DNA of 6,175 bases from Deltaproteobacteria bacterium (GCA_019314425.1 JAFCZI010000146.1:1-6175); one strand, 5' to 3'; positions 1 through 6,175 are shown, counted from the first letter of the stretch. The notes: a model not told the origin generated them from the sequence alone. Numbers and translations: made by a program.

Positions 1-634
1 CCATCTGAAAGAACTTCCATCGCATGTCACGGGGTTTGGACCAGGCCTGATGCTTGAAATTAAATGGAATATATCCCACCATGTTGCCGCAGGAGTCCCG
101 GTATTCGCCGGTGAGCCGATGGGTAAGAAACCCAGAGAGAAACAGGTATTTATCTGTTTTTTCCCATATCTCCGGTTCATGGTCCTGTATCCAGTTGCTT
201 TTGCACTCCCGGACCGCTTTTTCCACCAGATCATGCTGTCCGATGGCCTTAAGTCCCCACCGAATCAGAGGGGAGATCCTGTATGTATCATCAGCTTTCC
301 GCTGATCGAGCCACAGGATGGCGGGTCTCAAAGGGTTTCCGTTTTTATCCAGGTTGACCATGGTTGTGCGCTGACATGTCAGGCTGACCCCTGCAATCCG
401 TTCCACCCGAACGTCATCTGAGCCCAGGAGCTTTCGCGCTGTAACCGCCAGGTTTTTCCAATAATAACCCGGTTCCTGTTCCGCCCACCCCGGCTGAGGG
501 GAAAAATAGGGATCAATGGGGGTTTTGATCAATTTGCAGATATTTCCCCTGAGATCAATCACGGCAGCGCGAACGGACTGGGTCCCCACATCAAATACCA
601 GGAGCCGGTCCCGGTTTCCCGAAGATATGCTCAT
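1..634 (-). CDS. FGGY-family carbohydrate kinase, N-terminal part (runs off left edge)
   Basis: Reading the minus strand from ATG at 634-632 gives about 211 codons with no stop before the window edge, so the gene is partial at its 3' end. The protein opens with an actin-like ATPase phosphate loop, LLVFDVGTQSVRA (residues 11-23). It then has QPGWAEQEP (47-55), LTCQRTTMV (85-93) and RPAILWLDQR (103-112). D110 in WLDQR corresponds to the catalytic aspartate that activates the sugar hydroxyl in this family. These are hallmarks of the FGGY N-terminal domain, cytoplasmic kinases of xylulose, glycerol, gluconate and related sugars. The substrate cannot be assigned because the C-terminal half is missing; xylulokinase-like is the closest general description. 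GAGG lies 5 nt before the ATG. The gene is transcribed away from trkH. Family call firm, substrate unknown. Confidence 0.9.
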   Translation of the reverse strand, partial: MSISSGNRDRLLVFDVGTQSVRAAVIDLRGNICKLIKTPIDPYFSPQPGWAEQEPGYYWKNLAVTARKLLGSDDVRVERIAGVSLTCQRTTMVNLDKNGNPLRPAILWLDQRKADDTYRISPLIRWGLKAIGQHDLVEKAVRECKSNWIQDHEPEIWEKTDKYLFLSGFLTHRLTGEYRDSCGNMVGYIPFNFKHQAWSKPRDMRWKFFQM

Positions 635-666
635 GGGCGCCTCACATGTGCTTTAACCCGTGCCAT
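631..666 (-). CDS. possible 11-codon leader ORF overlapping the kinase start
   Basis: On the minus strand GGAGG (675-671) stands 4 nt before an ATG (666-664) that opens MARVKAHVRRP and ends at TGA 633-631. That stop overlaps the kinase ATG as ATGA. Such an overlap is the usual geometry for translational coupling, so this could be a leader peptide setting kinase translation. The peptide is basic (five Arg/Lys) and matches nothing I recognise. An SD-like string plus a short ORF can arise by chance; only the overlap makes it worth listing. A longer reading of the same frame from 894 is considered spurious. Confidence 0.25.
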   Translation of the reverse strand: MARVKAHVRRP

Positions 667-769
667 CGTACCTCCATGATTAGCCCATATTGATCCGCGC
701 CACAAGACAAAATTATGTATCGAGGTCTGAACCCGGCCCGGAATAAGAGCAGTCTGTACCGAATATTGA

Positions 770-798
770 TTGACACAAACGGCATCTTGATAAAGAAT
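770..798 (+). promoter_or_regulatory. weak sigma70-type promoter candidate ahead of trkH/hrpB
   Basis: TTGACA at 770-775 is a perfect -35 hexamer. With a 17-nt spacer it is followed by AAGAAT (793-798), a 4/6 match to the -10. It lies about 90 bp upstream of the trkH start in the divergent gap. With trkH decayed, this could now serve mainly hrpB. The -10 is poor, so this is a candidate only. Confidence 0.3.
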
Positions 799-832
799 CC
801 AGTTCCGTGATAAGGCTTTGGGACGCTCTAAC

Positions 833-884
833 CTTTGAACTTTGAATCCCTTACTTGCTGAAGAAACTGTAAACCGTAAACTGT
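833..884. repeat. short direct repeats just upstream of trkH
   Basis: CTTTGAA occurs twice in tandem (833-839, 840-846). Slightly downstream, AAACTGT occurs at 864-870 and 878-884, and GTAAAC at 869-874 and 876-881. They sit within 60 bp of the trkH ATG, where no convincing Shine-Dalgarno is seen. They may be regulator half-sites or simple intergenic filler; the sequence does not decide. Confidence 0.4.
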
Positions 885-888
885 TACT

Positions 889-1813
889 ATGCATTTTTCA
901 TCCATCGCACGGGTTCTGGGAACACTTCTGCTGGTAACCGGCGGTTCCATGCTGTTGCCCCTGATATGCTCTTTGTATTACAACGAAGGGGACTTCAACG
1001 CCATTCTGGTTTCCAGCATTATTACCACCGGATTGGGTCTGCCGCTCTGGTGGTTTTTCAGAAAAGAATATGAACTGGGCATCAAGGATGGCATCGTCCT
1101 GGCCGTTTTCGGATGGGTGCTGGTCTCCTTGCTCTCCGCGCTGCCCTTCATGATTCACGGATCCATCCCGTCTTTTACGGACGCGTTCTTTGAAATGATG
1201 TCCGGATACACCACCACCGGCGCCACCATTCTCACGGATATTGAAACGCTTCCCCACGGCCTTTTGTTCTGGCGAAGCGAAACGCACCTGCTGGGGGGGA
1301 TGGGATTTTTGACCCTGACCCTCATCTTTCTGCCCCACGGAGTGGGGGGGCTTCGCATCTTTCGCGCCGAATCCTCGCCCGGTCAAATCATCACCAAAGA
1401 GCGGTTTAAAGCCCGGAACCGGGACACCATGATCTGGTTGTGGGGCATATACCTGGGCCTTGAATGTGTTGGAGATGTTGCTGCTCTGTCTGGCGGGCAT
1501 GGGCCTGTTTGATTCTATGTGCACCGCCTTCGGCACGGTTTCCACGTCCGGTTATTCTGTGTTAATATTTTCATGATACTTGGGTGGGTGCATCATGGTA
1601 TTGCTGGCCGATATGGACTATCTGACGGGCATCAGTTCCGTCATCGCGTCTCTCATGAACATCGGTCCGGGGTTCGGCGCCATCGGCGCATCGGAAAATT
1701 ATGCCCATGTTTCCGATTCGGGCAAATGGTTCCTCGCCTGGAACATGATGGTGGGCCGCCTGGAAATGTTTTCAGCCCTGGTCATCTTCTACCCGTCTTT
1801 CTGGAAAAGATAA
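889..1813 (+). pseudogene. trkH: TrkH-family potassium uptake channel subunit, decayed (frameshift, stop, internal deletion)
   Basis: TrkH is the inner-membrane K+-conducting subunit of the Trk system: four M1-P-M2 repeats with selectivity-filter loops, gated by cytoplasmic TrkA. Residues 1-191 read well from ATG 889, with hydrophobic segments, the first filter loop (GYTTTGATIL) and WRSETHLLGGMG. After IYLGL (codon ending at 1461) an extra base shifts the frame. From 1463 the homology continues as NVLEMLLLCLAGMGLFDSM and then FGTVSTSGYS, the second loop. A TGA follows at 1574-1576. The same frame then resumes in the last repeat, with MNIGPGFGAIGASENYAHVS (fourth loop) and GRLEMFSALVIFYPSFWKR before TAA 1811-1813. 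About 307 codons remain, against roughly 480 usual for the family. Some 170-200 residues, including the third filter loop, are deleted at about 1562-1600, so no working channel can be made. No trkA is in the window. Confidence 0.9.
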
Positions 1814-1815
1814 GC

Positions 1816-4353
1816 ATGAACCCCTTTGGTCTGCCCGTTGATGCGGTTCTGGATGATTTGAGGCGGGCGCTTGCCGAAAACGGTAATGCTGTGCTTGAGG
1901 CGCTGCCGGGAGCCGGCAAGACCACGTGCATTCCTCTTGCGCTTGTAAATGAGCCGTGGCTTGAGGGTCAAAAAGTGATCATGTTGGCCCCCCGGCGGCT
2001 GGCAGCGCGGGCCGCAGCCATGCGCATGTCCTATTTGTTGAATGAAACGGTGGGGCAGCGGGTCGGGTACCGGGTGCGAATGGACCGCCGCGTCAGCGCT
2101 AAAACCCGCATCGAAGTGGTTACCGAAGGGGTGCTCACCCGGATGCTGCAAAGTGATCCATCCCTTCGAGGGGTGGGGTTGGTCATCTTTGATGAATTTC
2201 ACGAACGCAGTCTGGATGCGGACCTGGGGTTGGCCCTGTGCCTGGACATGCAGGGGGTACTCAACCCTGATTTAAGGCTTCTGGTCATGTCCGCCACCAT
2301 TGAAACCGGCCCGGTGGCCGCCATGATGAACCATGCGCCGGTGATCTCGTGTTCCGGGCGGCTGTTTCCCGTGCAAACCCGATATGTGGGCACTCACACG
2401 CCAGCCTGGTCCGAAGATGCCGTTTTTCGGGCGGTGCTCTCCGCGGTGCGTGAGGAGACGGGCAGCATCCTGGTTTTTCTGCCCGGAGCGGGGGAAATCC
2501 GGAAGATCGAGCGGCGCCTGAAGGGCGCCCGATTGGGGTCAAAATGGCGCATTGCACCGCTCTTTGGCAATTTGAGTCGAAAAGAACAGGACCAGGCCAT
2601 TTTGCCGCCGCCGGAAGGCCTGCGAAAGATTGTGTTGGCCACACCCATTGCTGAAACCAGTTTGACCATTGAGGGCATTCGGGTCGTCGTGGACACCGGC
2701 CTGTTGCGGACCCCCCGTTTTGACCCTCGAAGCGGACTTACGCGACTGGTGACGGTTCCCGTATCCCGTGCGTCGGCCGATCAACGCCGTGGCCGGGCGG
2801 GACGCACCGCTCCCGGTCTCTGCCTGCGCCTGTGGTCTCAACAGATGCATCCGACCCTTATGGCGGCACATCGGCCGGAAATTCTGGAGGCGGATCTGGC
2901 AGGCTTGGCCCTGGAACTGGCCATCTGGGGTGTGGATGATCCCGGGACGCTTCACTGGCTTGATTTCCCGCCTGAGGGATCATTTAAGGGGGCACGTGCT
3001 TTGCTCAAGAGTTTAAATATTTTAGATAACCGTGGCAATATAACCCGCCATGGCCGACGGGTGGCGGATCTGCCGGTTCATCCGAGGCTGGCACACATGC
3101 TCATTGCAGCCAAGTCCATAGGGGCGGGGGCCGTTGCCTGTGACGTAGCGGCCCTGCTTGGAGAACGGGATGTGGTGCGGTTTGAACCAGGTCGGCAGGA
3201 TGCGGACGTCGGGCTTCGGGTGGATCTTGTTCGTGCTGCGCGGCAAAACCGGCCCCTCGCCATTCCGGGGGCTACCGTGGATAAAGGGGCCGTGGTCCGC
3301 GCCATGCACGTTTCGGAGCACTTGCGCCGACGCCTCGGCATAAAGGCGGAAGACGGCGATACGGATGATCTGGGGCGGTTGCTGGCGTGGGCCTATCCGG
3401 ATCGGATTGCGCACCTCCGATCAGGTTTTAAAGGCAAATTTCTGTTGAGCAGCGGCCGCGGTGCCTTCCTGGATGAAACCTCACCCCTTGGCGGCGAACC
3501 ATTTCTGGTAGCGGCGGAGCTGGATGGAAAAGGGCGTGAAACCAGGATTTATAAAGCCGCACCGGTCCCCATTGGGACGCTTATGGAACAGTTTCAAGAC
3601 CGGCTGAAGTGGTCGGAATCCGTCAGATGGGACACGGAACGGGGCCGGGTGAAATCAGAGCGCCACCTGAAACTGGGGGCCATCACCCTGCGCAGTGAAC
3701 GCCTTTCTGCGCCGGATTCCGAAAAGGTGCTGAACGTTTTTCTGGGAGGCATCAAAGAAAAGGGGATCGGGTGCCTGCCATGGAACAGGCGTCTCCGCCG
3801 ATGGCAGGGCCGCGTCTGTTTTTTGAGGCGGTTATTGAAAGGCGACGAAACCTGGCCCGACGTCTCCGACCAAGGGCTTGAATCGAATCTTGAGCAGTGG
3901 CTCGCCCCTTACCTGGCCAATATGGACCGGCTGAGCGACCTGGCCCGAGTAGATCTCAAGGGGGTTCTTTTCAGCATTCTCTCCTACCACCGGAAAAAAG
4001 CCCTTGATGTGCTGGCGCCCACTCACCTGGTGGTTCCCAGCGGTTCACGGATCCCCATTGACTATGGCTCTCCTGTACCGGTGCTGGCGGTCCGGTTGCA
4101 GGAGATGTTCGGTCTTTCAAAGACCCCGACCGTGGCTGGTGGACGTCAACCGTTGTTAATTCATCTTCTTTCCCCGGCAGGCCGTCCGGTTCAGATCACC
4201 CAGGATCTGGTGGGTTTCTGGGAGAGTGGTTACATAGAGGTGAAAAAAGAACTCAAAGGTCGCTACCCCAAACACTACTGGCCTGATGACCCGCGTAAGG
4301 CCAAAGCTACGTCCCGGGTCAGACCCATCAAGGAGAGGGACGACCGTAAATAA
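1816..4353 (+). CDS. hrpB: ATP-dependent RNA helicase HrpB (DEAH family)
   Basis: An intact 845-residue protein of the usual HrpB length. The frame is open further upstream, but family homology begins at ATG 1816 (MNPFGLPVDAVLDDL), 2 nt after the trkH remnant stop. Motifs in order: Walker A PGAGKTT (31-37), APRRLAARA (58-66), VTEGVLTRML (102-111), Walker B/DEAH box as DEFH (126-129), SAT (159-161), ATPIAETSLTI (275-285, with Pro where Asn is common) and QRRGRAGR (323-330). A winged-helix/HA2-like region follows at about 380-470 (WLDFPP, ALLKSLNIL, HPRLAHML). An HrpB-specific C-terminal domain runs from about 720, with LAPTHLVVPSGSRIPIDYG, VAGGRQPLLIHLLSPAGRP and KGRYPKHYWPDDP. The family is a nucleic-acid-dependent NTPase/helicase, cytoplasmic and generally dispensable, with a poorly defined role. 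Oddity: the last residues (RDDRK) and the TAA lie inside an inverted repeat, suggesting element insertion trimmed or rewrote the tail. The Shine-Dalgarno is weak. Confidence 0.95.
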   Translation: MNPFGLPVDAVLDDLRRALAENGNAVLEALPGAGKTTCIPLALVNEPWLEGQKVIMLAPRRLAARAAAMRMSYLLNETVGQRVGYRVRMDRRVSAKTRIEVVTEGVLTRMLQSDPSLRGVGLVIFDEFHERSLDADLGLALCLDMQGVLNPDLRLLVMSATIETGPVAAMMNHAPVISCSGRLFPVQTRYVGTHTPAWSEDAVFRAVLSAVREETGSILVFLPGAGEIRKIERRLKGARLGSKWRIAPLFGNLSRKEQDQAILPPPEGLRKIVLATPIAETSLTIEGIRVVVDTGLLRTPRFDPRSGLTRLVTVPVSRASADQRRGRAGRTAPGLCLRLWSQQMHPTLMAAHRPEILEADLAGLALELAIWGVDDPGTLHWLDFPPEGSFKGARALLKSLNILDNRGNITRHGRRVADLPVHPRLAHMLIAAKSIGAGAVACDVAALLGERDVVRFEPGRQDADVGLRVDLVRAARQNRPLAIPGATVDKGAVVRAMHVSEHLRRRLGIKAEDGDTDDLGRLLAWAYPDRIAHLRSGFKGKFLLSSGRGAFLDETSPLGGEPFLVAAELDGKGRETRIYKAAPVPIGTLMEQFQDRLKWSESVRWDTERGRVKSERHLKLGAITLRSERLSAPDSEKVLNVFLGGIKEKGIGCLPWNRRLRRWQGRVCFLRRLLKGDETWPDVSDQGLESNLEQWLAPYLANMDRLSDLARVDLKGVLFSILSYHRKKALDVLAPTHLVVPSGSRIPIDYGSPVPVLAVRLQEMFGLSKTPTVAGGRQPLLIHLLSPAGRPVQITQDLVGFWESGYIEVKKELKGRYPKHYWPDDPRKAKATSRVRPIKERDDRK

Positions 4354-4413
4354 CCAAATAACGCACAATTGAAAAACAAAAAGGAACGTTATTTGGCTAT
4401 TTACGGTCGTCCC
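4337..4413. repeat. 27-bp inverted repeat (REP/MITE-like palindromic element) at the hrpB stop
   Basis: The arms are 4337-4363 and 4387-4413, with a 23-nt A-rich loop. 26 of 27 positions pair. Each arm begins GGGACGACCGTAAATA when read inward. The sole mismatch joins A4353, the last base of the hrpB TAA, to C4397. In a plus-strand RNA it is A-C; in a minus-strand RNA it becomes a U-G wobble, so that hairpin is effectively complete. Neither side has a T-tract, so it is not a standard intrinsic terminator, though it separates convergent hrpB and intI. Length and sharp ends suggest a REP-type or miniature element mobilised by a Y1 (REP-associated) transposase. Copy number in the genome would decide. 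Confidence 0.75.
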
Positions 4414-4509
4414 CCTTTCCCCCTGCAGATCTATTCCCCTCTGCCTCAGTAGGGACTTCCACCCCCAATCCTCGTCGGCCAATATACGCTCAACGAAGCC
4501 GGAACGAAT
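4414..4509 (-). pseudogene. possible C-terminal remnant of a REP-associated Y1 transposase
   Basis: Between the intI stop and the inverted repeat, the minus strand reads without stop as IRSGFVERILADEDWGWKSL (from 4509), then LRQRGIDLQGERGTTVN, running on into the hairpin. The composition is protein-like. The FVERIL...ADEDW...LLRQRGIDL pattern resembles the C-terminal end of REP-associated tyrosine transposases as I remember them. The adjacent palindrome fits such an element. There is no start codon of its own and no catalytic HUH motif here; only about 30 informative residues remain. This is a weak assignment by resemblance plus context; chance coding is possible. Confidence 0.3.
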
Positions 4510-4813
4510 CAGGAGTCTTCAGGATCAAAATCAAGCGGACTTCTAATCTCTTTTGCCGGCCTGCTTTTGATGACGTGCGTATAGATCATAGTTGTCCGGA
4601 TATCGCTGTGCCCCAGGAGATTCTGGATCGTTCGGATGTCGTAGTTGGCCTGCAACAAGTGAGTTGCAAAACTGTGTCGAAACGTATGCGAGGTAGCGCG
4701 TTTGAACAATTTCGCTTTTCTGGCGGCATCCTTGATGGCTCGCTGCACATGCCTTTCATGGATGTGATATCGTTTTTTTCTCCCGTAGCCCTGACGGTGG
4801 TGAGGGAAAGAGC

Positions 4814-4817
4814 GGGG
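4814..4817 (-). other. frameshift site 2 in intI (C4 run)
   Basis: The middle frame reads ATT TTC CCC GCT (W-Q-W-I-F-P-A) and then loses homology. The frame one base back reads CCC CGC TCT TTC CCT and continues as [17 protein letters not shown] into the catalytic C-terminus. One extra C (C5) would give a continuous [12 protein letters not shown], matching the family. The zero-frame heptamer T TTC CCC also fits the X-XXY-YYZ pattern of -1 ribosomal slippage sites. Confidence 0.7.
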
Positions 4818-5246
4818 AAAATCCATTGCCAGACCAATTCTTTGGCCGCGTTTTTATACTTTTTATCTAACCGCCCCTTCAGGAAGGCACCGGCGTATCC
4901 GGTATTCAAATCTTTTTCATGCAAATCAGCAACCACGTCGAATTGTTTACGGATTTCCGGTATGACCGTTTCCGGCAAAGGGATGGATCGGTCTTTTTTT
5001 CCTTTGCCGTCATGTACGGTCAGCATACAACCCTCGAGGTCAAAATCACTAATGCGAAGGTTAAGACATTCAAACAATCGCAACCCGGAACCGTAGAGCA
5101 ACTTCACGATAAGGTCATACGGAAGGGAAAGATGCGCTAAAACCAGATCAATTTCCCGCCGCGACAGCACCACCGGCATATACGGTTTTTGTTTTGCTCT
5201 GACGGTGCCCTTTATCTCACCGGGTTCTCTTTTCATTACATGACGG

Positions 5247-5253
5247 AAAAAAA
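5247..5253 (-). other. frameshift site 1 in intI (T7 run)
   Basis: The N-terminal frame reads CTG TTT TTT TCC GTC ATG TAA and stops at 5236. An eighth T would give NALLFFFRHVMKRE, which aligns residue for residue with the family pattern NALLFLYRHVL. The break is therefore a one-base shortfall in a T run, in the same direction as the second break. Confidence 0.7.
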
Positions 5254-6060
5254 CAGCAAAGCATTGAATGCCTGGTTCTGGGTCGAAGCCGCCACATTCT
5301 TTTCCACGGCGAGAAATGTCAGAAAAGCCTTGTAATCCTCGTCGTTGATCGATTCCAAAGATTTGGATTTTGTGAAGGCCTGAAACTTTCGCAGCCACAT
5401 TGAATAGCTTTTCAATGTCTTGGGAGAGTACTGCCGAACCATGATTTCATCACGGAGGCTGGCAAAGGCGGATTTCCAGCTTGTGCCGATTTTGACCGGT
5501 TGATCCGATTTTTGCATTTTATTGCAGACAGTTTTGTCATAAAATCCGGACGATTTTCGATCCGCCTCTTGATAAGTATTCCGCGACATTTTTGCTGACG
5601 GATTTTTGGCCTGCGGGGCGGAAACCCTGGCAACCCGTCCGGAAGAGCGGGAATATTCCGCAGGCCCGGCTTGAATGGAATTGGAACGATTTTCGGCAGG
5701 TGAGGCAAAAACATTTGTATCGTTGTATGGAGAAATTTCGGGCTTTTTCGCTGAAGTATTCTTTCTATTTTTCACGGGTTCGGTACCCGACGACCTTTCC
5801 TTAACGATTTCATAATACAAAGAAACGGCATCCGAGGCCTGTTTGATTTGGTAATCTTTCTGTTTTTTCTGACGGAGTTTTTCGATAAAAGGACGGAGAC
5901 TTTCATGTTTTGAGACCGGATGATGATATTTGTGGCAAAAATCCCAGTAAAACCGAAACCACTTTTTGCAATATGGCTGATATTCCTTCTGAACAGGTTG
6001 CCGATTCAGAAAAATCTGAAAACACGCCATGATATCTGACGGAACTGAAATCATAATATA

Positions 6061-6068
6061 CCCCTCCT
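6061..6068 (-). promoter_or_regulatory. strong Shine-Dalgarno fixing the intI start
   Basis: The minus-strand string AGGAGGGG lies 6 nt before ATG 6054. It is the best ribosome-binding site in the window and fixes the start of the extended N-terminus, so the extension is meant to be translated. Its first base is also the last base of the upstream palindrome. Confidence 0.8.
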
Positions 6069-6083
6069 ATTGAACGTTCAATA
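6068..6083. promoter_or_regulatory. perfect 16-bp palindrome, candidate operator of intI
   Basis: TATTGAACGTTCAATA is its own reverse complement and sits between the promoter-like hexamers and the intI ribosome-binding site. A repressor bound there would block early transcription. The unspaced GAAC-GTTC core looks like a dimeric TetR-type operator. It resembles but does not match the spaced GAAC-N4-GTTC LexA box of Gram-positive bacteria. No CTGT-N8-ACAG box was seen. The binding protein is unknown. Confidence 0.5.
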
Positions 6084-6097
6084 TTACAATTACGCAT

Positions 6098-6138
6098 ATT
6101 ATACGGAATGCATATATCATGCCGTTTATATTTGTCAA
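6098..6138 (-). promoter_or_regulatory. intI promoter region
   Basis: On the minus strand TTGACA (6138-6133) is followed after 16 nt by TATATG (6116-6111), a 4/6 match to the -10. A perfect TATAAT lies further down at 6103-6098 but has no good -35 at 17 nt. Either would start transcription 20-60 nt before ATG 6054 and place the 16-bp palindrome just downstream of the start point. An imperfect inverted repeat, CGGAATG-N7-CATGCCG (6104-6124), spans the first -10. Confidence 0.5.
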
Positions 6139-6175
6139 TAAAAAATTGCATGCTGGTTCAAGAATAGGGAAAATC

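Larger units (their letters stand above)
4509..6054 (-). pseudogene. intI: integron integrase (IntI-type tyrosine recombinase) with N-terminal extension, broken by two frameshifts
   Basis: IntI enzymes recombine attI and attC sites to capture gene cassettes. Three minus-strand frames join into about 515 residues. The first starts at ATG 6054, with AGGAGGGG 6 nt upstream, and covers residues 1-269. Residues ~12-84 (FLNRQPV to AVSLYYEI) look like an extra core-binding domain, followed by a polar linker (~87-190). The usual core-binding domain starts near W193 (YSPKTLKSYSMWLRKFQAF, ASTQNQAFNALLFF). This frame hits TAA at 5238-5236. The second frame carries FRHVMKREPGE, the catalytic Arg in GSGLRLFECLNL, the Lys in GKGKKDR, and the IntI-specific insert [20 protein letters not shown]. 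The third has [18 protein letters not shown] and MIYTHV, ending at TGA 4511-4509. All catalytic residues (R, K, H, R, H, Y) survive. Typical IntI is about 320-350 aa, matching the part after W193. Either a recent pseudogene, homopolymer sequencing errors, or recoding. Confidence 0.85.

Noticed and set aside
50..421. Plus-strand open frames opposite the sugar kinase
   Set aside because: The minus strand here encodes clear FGGY kinase motifs continuous to 634; the plus-strand readings have no recognisable motifs.
631..894. 87-codon minus-strand frame across the divergent intergenic region
   Set aside because: No domain and no ribosome-binding site at its first ATG, and it would run over the repeats and trkH start. 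Only its last 11 codons have an SD-like sequence, listed separately.
898..1545. 215-codon minus-strand frame opposite trkH
   Set aside because: Antisense shadow of trkH; Gln/Gly/Pro-rich with no motif.
1519..1815. Upstream extension of the hrpB frame by 99 codons
   Set aside because: This stretch overlaps the trkH remnant in another frame and is unlike HrpB; homology begins at ATG 1816.
4337..4413. Inverted repeat as a Rho-independent terminator
   Set aside because: Neither strand has a T-tract after the stem, and a 23-nt loop with a 27-bp stem is atypical.
4575..5096. 173-codon plus-strand frame opposite intI
   Set aside because: The minus strand carries the recombinase catalytic domain across the same span; the plus reading shows no family features.
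1..6175. CRISPR array, tRNA or rRNA genes
   Set aside because: No regularly spaced repeats, no tRNA-like arm and CCA-end arrangement and no conserved rRNA stretches were seen on reading both strands.

Overview
The window looks like chromosomal DNA from a Gram-negative bacterium. My best guess is a sulfate-reducer-like Desulfobacterota lineage. This is inference from gene style: a HrpB helicase of proteobacterial type, a TrkH-type K+ transporter, and an integron integrase with an extra N-terminal domain. No marker gene is present to prove it. The left two thirds are moderately GC-rich; the right third (the integrase and its promoter) is visibly more AT-rich.

Layout, left to right. (1) On the minus strand, entering from the left edge, is the first ~211 codons of an FGGY-family sugar kinase starting at 634, with a possible 11-codon leader ORF overlapping its start. 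(2) 635-888 is a divergent intergenic region with short repeats and one weak promoter candidate. (3) On the plus strand, 889-1813 is a decayed trkH. Its N-terminal part and extreme C-terminus are recognisable, but a frameshift, an in-frame stop and a large internal deletion remove the middle, including the third selectivity-filter loop. (4) Two bases later an intact hrpB (1816-4353, 845 aa) encodes a DEAH-type ATP-dependent helicase with all its motifs. (5) The hrpB stop codon lies inside a 27-bp near-perfect inverted repeat (4337-4413) resembling a REP/MITE element. It is followed by ~95 bp that still reads like the end of a REP-associated transposase. (6) On the minus strand, 6054-4509 is an integron-type tyrosine recombinase (IntI). 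It has the IntI-specific insert and the full catalytic set, but its reading frame is broken twice, each time at a homopolymer and each time repairable by one added base. It also carries a ~190-residue N-terminal extension that looks like a second core-binding domain plus a linker. (7) The intI upstream region (6055-6175) has a near-perfect Shine-Dalgarno, promoter-like hexamers and a perfect 16-bp palindrome that could be an operator.

Taken together this is a chromosomal segment shaped by gene decay and mobile DNA. An intact housekeeping-type helicase sits between a remnant K+ transporter and an integron integrase, with a palindromic repeat inserted between the convergent hrpB and intI. Any attI site and gene cassettes would be expected just beyond the right edge and are not visible here.
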